64,000 bases of DNA from Brachionus koreanus. Taxonomy: Eukaryota > Rotifera > Eurotatoria > Ploima > Brachionidae. Every line of letters starts with the position of its first letter. Position 1 is the stretch's first letter. Positions 13,011 through 23,808 of this stretch are shown piece after piece. The position numbers were made by a program, and so were the translations under genes. Under the pieces are notes generated by a model. It saw only the letters and a program-made list of their open reading frames with translations, was not told where the DNA came from and did not search any database. Location: NCBI GenBank assembly GCA_016987375.1, contig PJRA01000263.1:4737851-4801850 (forward strand), read 5' to 3'.

Positions 13011-13083
13011 TGGAGATGCCGGGTATCGATCCCGGTACCTCTCGCATGCTAAGCGAGCGCTCTACCATTTGAGCTACATCCCC
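13011..13083 (-). tRNA. tRNA-Ala (AGC), cassette copy 1
   Basis: The 73-nt cloverleaf starts GGGGATG (13083) and ends CATCTCC plus discriminator A (13011). The anticodon stem CTCGC/GCGAG encloses TTAGCAT, giving anticodon AGC. The A box (TAGCTCAAATGG) and B box (GGATCGATACC) are intact. No T-run separates it from the His gene, so the two are likely one dicistronic Pol III transcript. Confidence 0.96.
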
Positions 13084-13193
13084 TTGGCGAAATCATTTCA
13101 TTAAACATCTAGTTATATTAGTAACTGATTTATTTATAACCAAAAAAAATAAAATTTAAACAATTTAACAAATTAAAACAAAAATTTATCATT

Positions 13194-13671
13194 TTAACTT
13201 TTGAGGTTTTTTGCAAGTTTTTTTTTTTTACTTGAAACCGATTCATCAATTGTTTCAGTTTGACTGAAAAAATTATCGTTTAATGGATTTTTAGAAACGT
13301 TTAACATATTTTCTGCTTCGAAATGAACCACCTCTTCATCGCTTGACAATGATGAATTCAGAGGTTGAGTTTCTGCTTTAAGTGAATTGTCAAGTAAATC
13401 AATTCTGTCCTGAATTTTTTTCAAATCTTTCAAAAAATTTTGAAAAATTTTTATTAAAAGAAAGAAAGAAAAAAAAGTAAATCTTACTAAATAGAAAAAA
13501 TGTGATCAAACTTGCTGCTACTATTAAAACACAGCCTGAAACAACAATAAGATGACTTGAATTTATTTTAGAATCAGCATAATCTGTATTAAAATCGGCA
13601 TCCGTTTTTTTGCAACTAATTTGTTGAATAAGTAAAAAACTTAACGTCTGAAAAAAAAACGAAATCACCAT
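13194..13671 (-). CDS. Small single-pass membrane protein, unknown
   Basis: Two exons on the minus strand, 13671-13488 and 13426-13194, joined across a 61-nt GTAAGA...AAAG intron, give 138 aa. Residues 1-20 are hydrophobic and end ISC, like a cleavable signal peptide. A short polar segment follows. A second hydrophobic helix (HLIVVSGCVLIVAASLITFF) looks like a transmembrane anchor. The remaining ~75 residues are a polar, acidic tail ending in a Lys cluster (SSKKKKLAKN). I do not recognise the family. The gene lies between divergent tRNA cassettes 1 and 2. Being short and A+T-rich, it could be taxon-restricted; expression is unproven. Confidence 0.6.
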
Positions 13672-13861
13672 TTATCTAATTTAAAATTATCAAATTTAAA
13701 AATATTAATAAAATTGAACAAAATTTTATTTTTATTTTATTTCTAATTTTTATCATAACTATAACAATCTATTTACCATGGATTTATTGTTTAATTTTTG
13801 ATATATTTATCTAAGAGAAAAATTAGGAATGAATATCAAAGATTAAGAAATTAATTCATGA

Positions 13862-13934
13862 GGGGATGTAGCTCAAATGGTAGAGCGCTCGCTTAGCATG
13901 CGAGAGGTACCGGGATCGATACCCGGCATCTCCA
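13862..13934 (+). tRNA. tRNA-Ala (AGC), cassette copy 2
   Basis: Identical by eye to copy 1, on the plus strand. The discriminator A is at 13934 and the next base, 13935, is the G(-1) of tRNA-His. Confidence 0.96.
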
Positions 13935-13935
13935 G

Positions 13936-14007
13936 GCCGTGATAGTATAGTGGTTAGTACTTCTCGTTGTGGCCGAGACAACCCAGTTTCGAATACTGGT
14001 CACGGCA
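13936..14007 (+). tRNA. tRNA-His (GTG), cassette copy 2
   Basis: Identical to the other copies. It is followed by TATTTTTTTTT (Pol III terminator). The 3' flank (TTTATCGTGAATTCAATAAA) is shared with copies 1 and 3, showing they were duplicated with flanking DNA. Confidence 0.96.
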
Positions 14008-14399
14008 TATTTTTTTTTCTTTATCGTGAATTCAATAAAATTAAATTTTTTTTTGAATTTTTCCAAAAAGTTATATATTGATTAAATCCAAAATTATAAT
14101 AAAATAGACAGTAATTGGATATTTAAGAAATTCTCAATTAAAATTGATCTTATCTTTTTAATTTTATTTGAAAAAAAAAAGAATATATCTATACTGAAAA
14201 ATTTTGAAAAAGTATTCTTTGAAATACCTTTGATGTTTTATTAATTAAATTGATTATCTCCGTGACTTTTTTATTTTAATTACCAATTAAACGGATCTTT
14301 TCTATTTTTGGTAAATCTAAAATAATGACACATTTGCTCTAATTACTTAGCAAAAAATTCCGCATTTATAGCCAGACTTGATCAAAAGTCACGAAAAAA

Positions 14400-14985
14400 A
14401 GTCTCAACAAGTCATTAAAAAGTCAAAGTCATGACTTTTTAAAAATTTAAAAAATTTAAAAAGTACAAGTCTTGTTACTTTAAAGTTATTATTAATTTAT
14501 TTAAAGAAATTAATTATTGATTAAAAAATATTTTCATGGTTTATACGTTGCAATTTTCACTCATTTTTAATTTTCATTTTGNNNATTCAAATATTAAGTG
14601 CTTAAAAAAACATATTAATGTCGTTTGATTTATAAAAAATTTTTTTGACATCTTAAAATAAATTAAATTGCAATTTCGCTTTTAAGCTTGAGATTATTTG
14701 ACTTAATCCAGCACTCCTCGAACAGTTTTTTTTTAAATAAGCATTTTATCATCAAAAAGTTAGCGTCTATTAAGCCAAAAATTGCCACTATAAATAAAAG
14801 AGATTTACAATCTTTTTAAACAATCTATAAAATATTTTTATTTTTAAAATTGGTATTTACTATTTCTTTTTTAATTTTAATAAAATATATGAAATGAAAA
14901 TATTTCTTAATCAATAATTAATTTCTTTAAATAAATTAATAATAACTTTAAAGTTACAAAGTCATGACTTTGACTTGTTGGAAAA
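14400..14985. repeat. Inverted repeat with ~64-nt arms
   Basis: The left arm 14474-14537 (GTTACTTTAAAGTTATTATT and onward) is the reverse complement of 14894-14956 with one mismatch seen. Outside the arms, both sides carry AAAGTCATGACTTT-type palindromes and CAACAAGTC. The spacer holds three Ns (14582-14584). This looks like a palindromic non-autonomous transposon, possibly nested; no target duplication was identified. Confidence 0.5.
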
Positions 14986-14994
14986 AGATTATCT

Positions 14995-15870
14995 GACAGA
15001 TTATTAATCAAAATTTCAAAATTATTTATGAAGATCATTTGATCAACTACCTTTTAAAATACAATCTATTATCTGATGCGCAACATGGTTTCATATCAAA
15101 AAAGTCTTGCTCAACAAATCTATTAGAGTCATTAGATTTCATCAAGGCAACTGTCAACACAGGCTCAATCGAGTATCGTACAGACTGTTACTTTTCGAAG
15201 TCAAGGCATATGGTTTTGGAGACTTGATCACAAATTGGATAAATGATTTCCTGTGCAAAAGGAAATGAAAAGTCATTATGGGTTCGTCCATTTCTAACTG
15301 GTTAGAGGTAACGAGTGGGGTACCACAAGGCTTAGTTTTGGGACCCCTATTATTTTTAATATTTATAAATGATCTTTCAACTCGTTTTATTGATAAGTGT
15401 GAGAAATATGCTGATGATACCAATTTATCATTTTGAGAGTCTCAAGGATAACTTATTGCTTCAGAGAATAATAGATTATATCTCTAGTTGGTCACTTACT
15501 TGGTCTTTGGATTTAAATATCGAAAAATGCTATAAGTTAATGGTGTCCATTTCTTGAGAAAGAAATTTCAGAAATCGAGAAGATACAAAGAAGAGCGACC
15601 AAGATCATTCCTCACTTCGGAGATATGATTATTCCACAAGGCTTAAGATGTTTAACTTAACCGATCTCAAAATTAGGCGCATAGAAGGTGATTTAATTCA
15701 ATTATTTAAAATAATTAATGTGCATGAAATTATAAATTTTTAGAATGGTCTAAATTTTTTTTGTAATTTAGACAAATGGCTCAGGAAACAGTCGAATTTA
15801 CTGCCATAGCTTAAAGGAAGCTTTACCCTAAGGGTGGCAGTATTAACTACTACTACTACTACTAAGAAGA
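14995..15870 (+). mobile_element. Decayed CR1/jockey-like non-LTR retrotransposon, (ACT)n tail
   Basis: Broken frames encode reverse transcriptase pieces: YNLLSDAQHGFISKKSCSTN, then [20 protein letters not shown] and [10 protein letters not shown]. These are the conserved GVPQG and (Y/F)ADD motifs of non-LTR RTs. An internal deletion and stops separate them. The 3' end shows LDKWLRKQ in frame, then about 60 nt of untranslated sequence ending in (ACT)n at 15848-15864. The element is dead, about 0.87 kb, and lacks an endonuclease region. Confidence 0.8.
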
Positions 15871-16014
15871 CAATTTAAATATTTTTTCTGAAAAAAAAAT
15901 TAAAATTTTTAAAGAATTAGATACAAAATTATTAAATTTTAAAGGCTATCTTATAAAATTTTATTTCCATCAGAAAATAATTAAATTCATTTTTTTTTAA
16001 TTTTTGGATCTAAA

Positions 16015-16039
16015 AACCATTCGGGTTTTCTAGTGTTAA
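16015..16039 (-). repeat. piggyBac-like terminus
   Basis: On the minus strand this reads TTAA-CACTAGAAAACCCGAAT and GGTTTTTAGAT, matching the left end of the MITE at 4507. The partner end was not found, so it is a fragment. Confidence 0.4.
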
Positions 16040-16239
16040 AAATTTAAAATTGAATCAATTAAACTTATAATTTGCAAAAAGAACATAGGTAATTTTTTTT
16101 TTGTTAAGATTCTATTTTTATAAATAAATTTATTATTTAAAATAAGTTATTAAAATTCAAAGTGAAATAAATTTAAATGGTGTTCAAGTTATTTGTAAAA
16201 CTTGGAAAATTTTTTTTTTCAATAATTTTTGTTATTTAT

Positions 16240-16800
16240 TAATGATCCTTCAAATTCTGTAAAAATAAATGTGAGAAATATGCTGATGATACAAAAATAT
16301 TATCAATTGTTTAAGATTTAAAAGACAACATTTTACTTCAAAAAGATAGATATAATATTTCAGGTTGGTTTCTCACCTGATTTCTTGATTTAATATTGAA
16401 AAATGCGTTGTAATGCATATTTGTTCAAAAAATCCAAACTAATATTATACGATTTTTAAAAAAATGGAACTAAAAAAACTATCTAAAACGACTCTGGAAA
16501 ATAATTTAGGTATCTATTTATAGTATAAAATGAGCTTTAATGGACAAACCAAGTCCGGTACTGCACAAATCATGCATACCGAATGCTAGGAATGATAGCA
16601 AAGAATTTCAGATATTTAAATACAGACTTGTCCAGAATGCTACAAACAGCGCTTGTATGACCTTATCATTTTATGACAAATTTAATTCTAAAACAAAAAT
16701 ATTTTAAAACTAGACTGGATAAATGGCTTAAAAGGAATTATTTACTGCTATAGCTTGTGAAAACTTAACCCGTTTTGAGTCGCAGTATTTTTTAGTTCTA
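16240..16800 (+). mobile_element. 3' fragment of a related non-LTR retrotransposon
   Basis: Frame-broken sequence resembles the 3' half of the element at 14995: [22 protein letters not shown] and a terminal LDKWLK-N-LL stretch, followed by sequence similar to the 3' UTR of that element (TGCTATAGCTTGTGAAAAC, gtcgcagta) and a short ACTACTA tail. It is severely decayed. Confidence 0.65.
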
Positions 16801-17005
16801 CTACTAATACCCTTTTTCTAAAATATTCATATTAATCAAACCAAAATTCTAAATAATTAATAAGCAACTAAAATACTGATTGAATAACTTTTTACACAGA
16901 TTTAAAAGAATTAAAAAGTAACCAAATTTTTTGAAAATAATTAAATAAACTAATACACTAATAAACTTTATTTTTATTGAATTCACGATAAGGAAAAAAA
17001 AAATA

Positions 17006-17077
17006 TGCCGTGACCAGTATTCGAAACTGGGTTGTCTCGGCCACAACGAGAAGTACTAACCACTATACTATCACGGC
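17006..17077 (-). tRNA. tRNA-His (GTG), cassette copy 3
   Basis: Same sequence as copy 1. G(-1) is encoded at 17078. The T-run terminator lies on its 3' side. Confidence 0.96.
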
Positions 17078-17078
17078 C

Positions 17079-17151
17079 TGGAGATGCCGGGTATCGATCC
17101 CGGTACCTCTCGCATGCTAAGCGAGCGCTCTACCATTTGAGCTACATCCCC
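17079..17151 (-). tRNA. tRNA-Ala (AGC), cassette copy 3
   Basis: Same sequence as copy 1. Its 5' flank (GAATGAATATCAAAGATTAA and onward) is shared with copy 2 for about 40 nt, so copies 2 and 3 form a widely spaced convergent pair around the LINE remnants. Confidence 0.96.
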
Positions 17152-17445
17152 TCATGAATTAATTTCTTAATCTTTGATATTCATTCCCATTTTTCTTTTT
17201 TTGAATAATAAAGAGTAATATTAGATTTCGAATTTTTATGAATATTTTAACTAATTATTTATTTTATTCAAGTGAAAAAAGAATATTAAAAAAAAAATCT
17301 TTTCATTGCTTTTTATTTAAATAGTTTTAAATTAATAAAATAAAATTATCTATAACTTCTTTTTTCGTGTAAAATTAAATGCCGAACAATTTTTTTTTCA
17401 AAATAATTTAACAAATTGGTATTTAAAAATAAAAAATAATATTGT

Positions 17446-20098
17446 CTATTTTGGTGTCTGAGGTGACTGCTTCATTTGTGATATAAGTTGTTGGGTCAAT
17501 GAGCCAGTTGGTGAAGTGTAATTAGCTCCAATTCTATAGTCAAAATTTGGCTCACTTTTTACAGATGGCAAACCAGAGGCAACCACTGGTGTCATTTGTG
17601 GAGGCAAAAAACTCGAGTTATTTAAATTAGAATTCGGCGTATTTGAGTTCGAATTTGGTATTTGATTAGCACTTGTTTCTTCCATTTCAGCAGCACTTCT
17701 TTTCAAGTCTTGAAGCACTTTTACCATTTTGCTCCAATCATCTTGTCGTGGATTCGAATACATCTCATTTACATCGAACAAGCTTATTTTGCCTTGATCA
17801 TCGCCAACAGCCAACTGATGTCCATTTTGTGTCCATCTCATTTTGTTAAGAGCCGGTGCACCATCGACCATGATTGACGCAGTCGGAACTTCGGCATCAT
17901 TGATCAAGTTCCACAAGTCTAAGCGTCCTGTTCCATCAGCACACACAAACAAAGCAGGATTTACAGGAGACCATTGCACGTCATAAACGTAATCGCTATT
18001 GTGCTCAAAAGAATACATTGGTTTGCCAGGTTCTTTCAAATTCCACAGTTTTACAGTCCAGTCAAATGAACTAGTCAAGAAAATATGCGAAAAATCAATA
18101 GGCCCTGGTACTTGATGACAGCTCAAACCAGTTATCGGACCAAAATGACCATCAAATGTTTCAGTGATACCAGATTTGCTTTAAAAAATGGGTTAGAAAA
18201 TTAGTTTTCTTTTTATTTCTATTATTACTTTCCGTGTCTAGTGGCTGTATAAATGGGACCTTCTTCGGAGCCAATTATGAAATTATTGACATCTCCTGGT
18301 CTGAATGCCATAGAAGTTACAGCTACTTGTTTTGTTTGTTTGCATTGCAGTTCAAGAGTTTCTTGTGGGGTGTTCATATTGTCCAATGTCCATGAACACA
18401 ATTTACCGTCATTACTAATACTAATCAAATTATGAGCATTCTGAGAACCGACCACTTGGACACAATATATTGGATGCTAAAAAATTTAAATAAATTAGTT
18501 TTTTTAACTTAATATTTTATATAAATAGCTCATGTTTACTGTATGAGACGAGGCCGAAAGCGACGATCGCTGAATAGGAGTTCTTTTGTTGCTTCTATTG
18601 TCCCACATTACTATTTGTCCTGAATATGTTCCACCAATTACTAAATTAGGATGAAATTTGGCAAAACAACAAGAAGTAACCCAACTCTGAAAACAAATTT
18701 AAATTAATTTTTTTTTTAATTTTATGAAATGCTAATAGACAAAAAAATTACAGAACAATTAAACACAAATTCTGGTGAAGTTGTCTTAAATTTGGTGTTC
18801 CAGACAAGTGCTGTTCCGTCCGGATCAAGTGATGAGTCTTCATAAGAAGCTAGTAAAAGTTCAGGATACTTTTTTTTAATTTTTAAAATTATGAATAAAT
18901 TTTTTTTTCAATTTTTTTACATGAGGAGACCAGTCAAGCCAAGTGACTATACGATTTTTCCATCGATCATCGTGAAATTCACAATTGAGCTTAAAAGCTT
19001 GGCCGGTTTCAATTATTCTTAAAAAAAATATTTTTTAAAAAACCAACAAAATCAATTATTTTGTTCTACTCTGAGGTTTCTTTGGCACCATATTCAAAAA
19101 AAATGTCATCCTGATCCAATGCTTTTTCAAGTATTCTTGTATTTCGCATGAAAAATGATAAAAATTCATCAGATTGAATAGCTTTTTGCCTATCCTCGTC
19201 ACTTATTTCCTTTATTTGAATTTGTTTGACTTTAAAAAATACAATCGAAACAATGAATAATTATTTTTTTAAAAAAATTTTTTTACTTTTATCATCTATT
19301 GATTTAATTTCATCACTTAATTGATGTTCTAATTTTGCTATTCCATCGGATTGACTATCTTTGGCTGTCTTAGATTTTGTTTGAGTTGAAACACCACCAC
19401 CAGTTGATGTGGAAACAGCGTCCAAACTATTTGTTTCATCTTCCTCATTGTTGTCATAGTGCAACACTTGTTTGTTAACAGTTATTAAATTAAATCAATC
19501 TTTTTTTTTAAATACCGTAATAATCAAAGGGTTTTACTTAAAAAAATAAATCAAAATCTTTTTCTTCATTAATTTTAGCTTAATTTACCATCTTTATCCA
19601 TAATCAAATCGGTCTGTGGTGTTTGTGTTTCTTTGGAATATGTGACATTTTCTTTAGGAGGAATATCTACAGTGCTCACCGGATTAATTGACAATTGACA
19701 TTGTTTTTTGCTTAAAAAAAATGTGTCGAATAAATCATATTTAAATCTAGCTTTTACTTTTTTAGCATAGACTTTGATTGACCGGGTACCATTAAATGCT
19801 GCATGTATGTTTCTTCGCCAGCACTATTTATAGAACTAACACTGTTTGTCATTGGATTTGAATTGGTCAAAACCGGAGTTGTGATTCCACATTCGATTAA
19901 AATTTTTTCTGGATCTATGCTACTTGTGTCCACTGAAGAAGGTGTTGAATTGACTGCCGCGAGTTCGGTAGCAGCAGCCTTTAGGTTTTAAAATTACTTT
20001 CTTCGTGAGATGTGATTCAATTTAAAGGAAATTACTTTTCGTTTTCTTATTTGCTCAAGTCTAGCTTTCTTGAGCTCAAGTTCGGTCTTTTTGTCCAT
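17446..20098 (-). CDS. Cytoplasmic dynein 1 intermediate chain
   Basis: Scaffold subunit of the dynein motor linking the heavy chain to light chains and dynactin. Ten minus-strand exons: 20098-20036, 19978-19758, 19710-19589, 19466-19287, 19229-19070, 19017-18921, 18868-18752, 18686-18540, 18476-18229, 18178-17446. The product is ~695 aa. The charged N-terminal helix ([20 protein letters not shown]) corresponds to the p150Glued/NudE-binding region. YSKETQTP carries the KETQT LC8-binding motif. [20 protein letters not shown] precedes the WD40 propeller, where SFDWTVKLW and [18 protein letters not shown] are near-identical to vertebrate DYNC1I. After the propeller there is an extra ~60-residue Ser/Asn/Pro-rich tail that vertebrate chains lack. 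Introns are 44-122 nt. Confidence 0.95.
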
Positions 20099-20699
20099 TT
20101 TGATAAAAAATTTAACCAAGCACTTAAGAGTCCTAAATGTTTGAAATGTTTTATCTAAAATTCAATGATTATTATGCTAATTTTTGAAAAAAAGTTAAAT
20201 GCGACATGTCGAATTTTTCGATAAAATAAACAGAATTGTTATCTTTTATGATAAAAATTAAAATTTATTTTATTCTCTATCAAAAAATATGCTCATTTCA
20301 AGCATAAATAAAAAGGTTTTTTTTTGTATTTGTGATATTTTTACTAAAATAAATGAACACAATTTTTGAATATAAATTTTTTTATGTGTTTCAATTGAAT
20401 GTTTTTTGTTTCTTAAATTAAAACTAAAATTTTTCAGTATAAACTTAACAAAAATAGAACGGAACAAATTTTAACTAATTTATTTTATTTTTGAATAAAA
20501 AAAATTAAATAAAAAACTAAAATATAAGATATTTTTTTTTTATAAAGCTAGAGTAAATTTCAAATTTTTTATCGTTGATTCCAAAAATTGTTTCCTTTCT
20601 TTTAAAATTGTTTCACTATGGGTTTGATAATAATTTTTTAATTCTTCTTTCCAATTAATTTACTAAAAGAGTACAAATAGTTTGTTTTGGCAATAAAAA

Positions 20700-21560
20700 A
20701 TTTAAACCTTCATCACTCAAGTTAGGTGTACCACAAGGTTAAGTATTGGATCCACTTCTTTTTCTCATTTTTATAAATGATTTCTCATATCTTTCTATTT
20801 TTGCTGATGACACAACAATTAGTTTTTCAGAAAAATATTTGGAAAGTGCTTTATTTAATTTTCAGCTACTATTACAAGTCGTGCTCTTATAACAAGACAG
20901 ATATTATATGGTCTAAAACATTTTGCATGATCTTTTCGAATAAACGAACTAAATTTCCTGACATGTTAAAAAGATATATATGCCGTAAATGAAATAATGC
21001 TTTTGGGTTTTAAGATGATCAAAATCTTAATCTGTGGTATCTCACTAGTTTAAACAAAAAACTATTTAGTATTAATAAATTTTTATATCTTTCTAATTCT
21101 GTTAAAATTTAATTTTTTAAGTCATTTATTTTACCATATTTTGATTATTGTTCAGCTCTTATGTGTTATTTTCAAAAGATAAACTATTAAAACTTGCCAA
21201 AAGTTATTATTTTTCAAAATTCAAATTTGAAGTTAATAACTCTTATAACATTAATAATTTTTTAGAAAAATATGGTTTATATGATTTTCAGCATATCACC
21301 CTTGATTGAATATTATCTTTTGTCTTTAAATATTATTATTTCATAATTGACCTGAAAATTTAAGATCGAAATTAAAGAAAAATGACTCAAGAAATTTAAA
21401 ATGCAATTTAAGGAATAGCGAAAATTTTACTGAACCTTTGTCAAAAATGACCAAAGGTGAAAAAACTTCTGAATATTTTTATACAAGAATGTTGAATAGC
21501 TTTGTAGTCAAGAGATCAATTTTGAAATTTTCAACATTCAAGTTTTTTATATTAAGTAAA
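20700..21560 (+). mobile_element. Decayed non-LTR retrotransposon
   Basis: Frameshifted RT remnants include LGVPQG (followed by a stop), [13 protein letters not shown] and FADDTT, then a C-terminal stretch with LPYFDYCSAL, a common motif near the end of jockey/CR1-type RTs. It lies between the dynein and H2A genes. No intact frame remains. Confidence 0.7.
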
Positions 21561-22204
21561 GTCAATTTGATTTTTACAGATTTTGAAAAAAATTCAAAAC
21601 ATTTAATTTAAATGTTTGTTTGAATGTTTAAATTTTTTTACACTATTTTTTAATTTGAAATAATTTTTTTAATAAAATTAATTAAATGAAGTGATAATCG
21701 GTCATTAATGACATGGGCACTAGCCTGTTCATTAAACTTGAAATTGAAAAAAAAAGAACGGGCTGAAATCAATCAAAATTTAAGATATTAATTTTTTTTA
21801 TAAAGCTCTAGTAAATTTAATTTTTTTAATGCCAAATTATTCACTAAAATTCTAGTTCTAGTATTCTTTTTTAAATTAATTTGTTTTTTATTTTTTAAAA
21901 TATTGAATTGATTAAAAATGAGTAGAAAAAACTTTCAAAACATTAATTAAAAAGCATAAAAAACATTTCAATTTCGTAGATTTTTGAATATCACGTCTAG
22001 AAACAAGTCTTGTACAAAACTTTCAAAACTGTTTTTCTAACAAGACTGAGTTTGAAAAATTTTTTCAAATTCAAAATAATTGTTCAAACTTGAAACTTTT
22101 AAATTTGACACTAAGTTATTGTATAAAACCATTTTGAAAAATCAAACACTCAATAAGCTTAATTTTGAAATTGTGTTATTTTTATTCTAAAGCTTAAAAG
22201 AAAA

Positions 22205-22648
22205 ATGTCCGGTCGCGGTAAAGGATCACAAAACAAAGCCAAATCAAAGTCACGTTCAATGAGAGCTGGTTTACAATTTCCAGTCGGACGTATGCACCGT
22301 TTGCTAAAAAAGGGACATTATGCTGAGCGTATAGGAAGCGGAGCACCAGTTTATTTATCCGCTGTTTTGGAATATCTTACTGCTGAAATTCTTGAATTGG
22401 CTGGCAATGCTGCTAGAGATAACAAAAAGTCAAGAATAATTCCACGACATTTACAGCTTGCTATTAGAAATGACGAAGAATTGAACAAACTATTGTCAAA
22501 TGTGACGATTGCACAAGGCGGCGTCCTGCCAAATATTCAAGCTATTTTATTGCCGAAAAAGTCCTCAGAGCCTTCTGGAGGCACACAAGGAAAGAGCAGT
22601 CAGCCAAAATCCACCATGGGTGATCATGATGATGACGATGAAGAATAA
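22205..22648 (+). CDS. Histone H2A variant with acidic C-terminal tail
   Basis: Core nucleosome histone of 147 aa; canonical H2A is about 125-130. The histone fold is highly conserved ([60 protein letters not shown]). After LLPKK the tail is extended by ~25 residues, rich in Ser/Gly/Lys and ending DHDDDDEE. There is no C-terminal SQ(E/D)-aromatic motif, so it is not a standard H2A.X; the pattern also differs from H2A.Z. The gene is intronless. No histone 3' stem-loop was seen; AATAAA at about 22781 suggests a polyadenylated, replication-independent mRNA. Bdelloid rotifers are known for H2As with elongated tails, a possible parallel. Confidence 0.95.
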   Translation: MSGRGKGSQNKAKSKSRSMRAGLQFPVGRMHRLLKKGHYAERIGSGAPVYLSAVLEYLTAEILELAGNAARDNKKSRIIPRHLQLAIRNDEELNKLLSNVTIAQGGVLPNIQAILLPKKSSEPSGGTQGKSSQPKSTMGDHDDDDEE

Positions 22649-22994
22649 GTTTAACGTTAATTCCATTCAATTTAGGTCCATAATCGATTTATGTAAAAAT
22701 TTAATTTAATTTACCTCTAATTTTTATATTTGTCAAATTTAAATACTCTTACTTTAGACAATTTAATTAATTTCTAATCAAATAAAGTCAACAATTTATT
22801 TGTTTTTTTTTCCTATTCTAAGGCAAATAAAGTTTATTTTTTTTTAATTTAATTTTTAATTAACCTTTTTTGTCTAAAAAAATCAAAACTAAAATTTTTG
22901 AAAGCTAAAACAAAGATTTAAAAAACTTGAATATGTTAAATCAATTTTAATTAAATCATATGCTAATAATAAATAATAATTAATAATTTGTCCA

Positions 22995-23105
22995 TTTTCC
23001 TAGCGGATACTAGGGGAAGCGCTCATCTCCTTTCTCAGGGTCTTTTTAGCAATGGGCTACCATCTGACACAGAAGTGAGTGAATCGATTTGGCCATCTAC
23101 ATTGC
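22995..23105 (+). repeat. Dispersed repeat fragment (partner of 724-835)
   Basis: It contains CCTAGCGGATACTAGGGGAA and CTGACACAGAAG, aligning with the reverse complement of 724-835. Unknown transposon class. Confidence 0.5.
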
Positions 23106-23280
23106 AATTGTTGCAAAGCCAAAATCAGTCTCCCATTTTTAATAACAATATATAACAGATATTTAAACACAAATTACAAATATTCTATGACAAATTTGGA
23201 AAAAATAGTCTTTTCATTAATTTTTTACTCTTTCAAATTTCAAATTTTCAATCTTCCCTAATTTTTATTTCCAAATGATA

Positions 23281-23720
23281 AAGTAGTAGTAGTAGTAGTA
23301 GTAAGAAAACTGCGGCATAAAATTGATCATGTGGAACATATTAACAGTAGTCGATGTCCTTGTTGCGCGTTGTGGCGGTAGCAAGAAGCTTGTCCATTTA
23401 AGGACTCTTTTTGGTATTCTTTTTTTTTCATTCTTAGTACATGCCCAAGCTATCGCAGTTAATTGCTAAACGCATTGACTTAAAGTCTCTGAATTAGGTT
23501 TTTACACTGATGGCTGACCGGTGGCTTGACCATGAGTCAGTCGTTTTTATTAAATTAATAAAGAAAAGTTTCAAAAGCTGCCGAATACAGCGAAAAACAG
23601 TAATTTTAATACAAGTTTCTATTATTGCCAAGGCGTCCAATATCAAACTGAACCAAGTCCAGGTTCAGTTTAGACTTGCTGTTCAGTTGTTACTGTTCAG
23701 TTACGTAGCTAGAAATTTTT
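23281..23720 (-). mobile_element. Probable retroelement 3' region with (CTA)n tail
   Basis: Read on the minus strand, a GC-richer stretch ends in ACTGCGATAGC- and GCCGCAGT-like sequence, then (CTA)7 at 23303-23283. This is the same kind of 3' end as the LINE at 14995 (CTGCCATAGC, GGCAGT, (ACT)n). No conserved protein motif was recovered. Confidence 0.5.
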
Positions 23721-23808
23721 TTTTTAGAAATTGTATTCCTTTTAAATTTTTAAATTAATTATTCAAATAAAACTAATTAAAATATTTTAATTTTTTATTT
23801 TTTATAAA

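Noticed and set aside
22649..22830. Replication-dependent histone 3' stem-loop after H2A
   Set aside because: No GGC(C/T)CTTTTCAG-type stem-loop was found; AATAAA is present instead.
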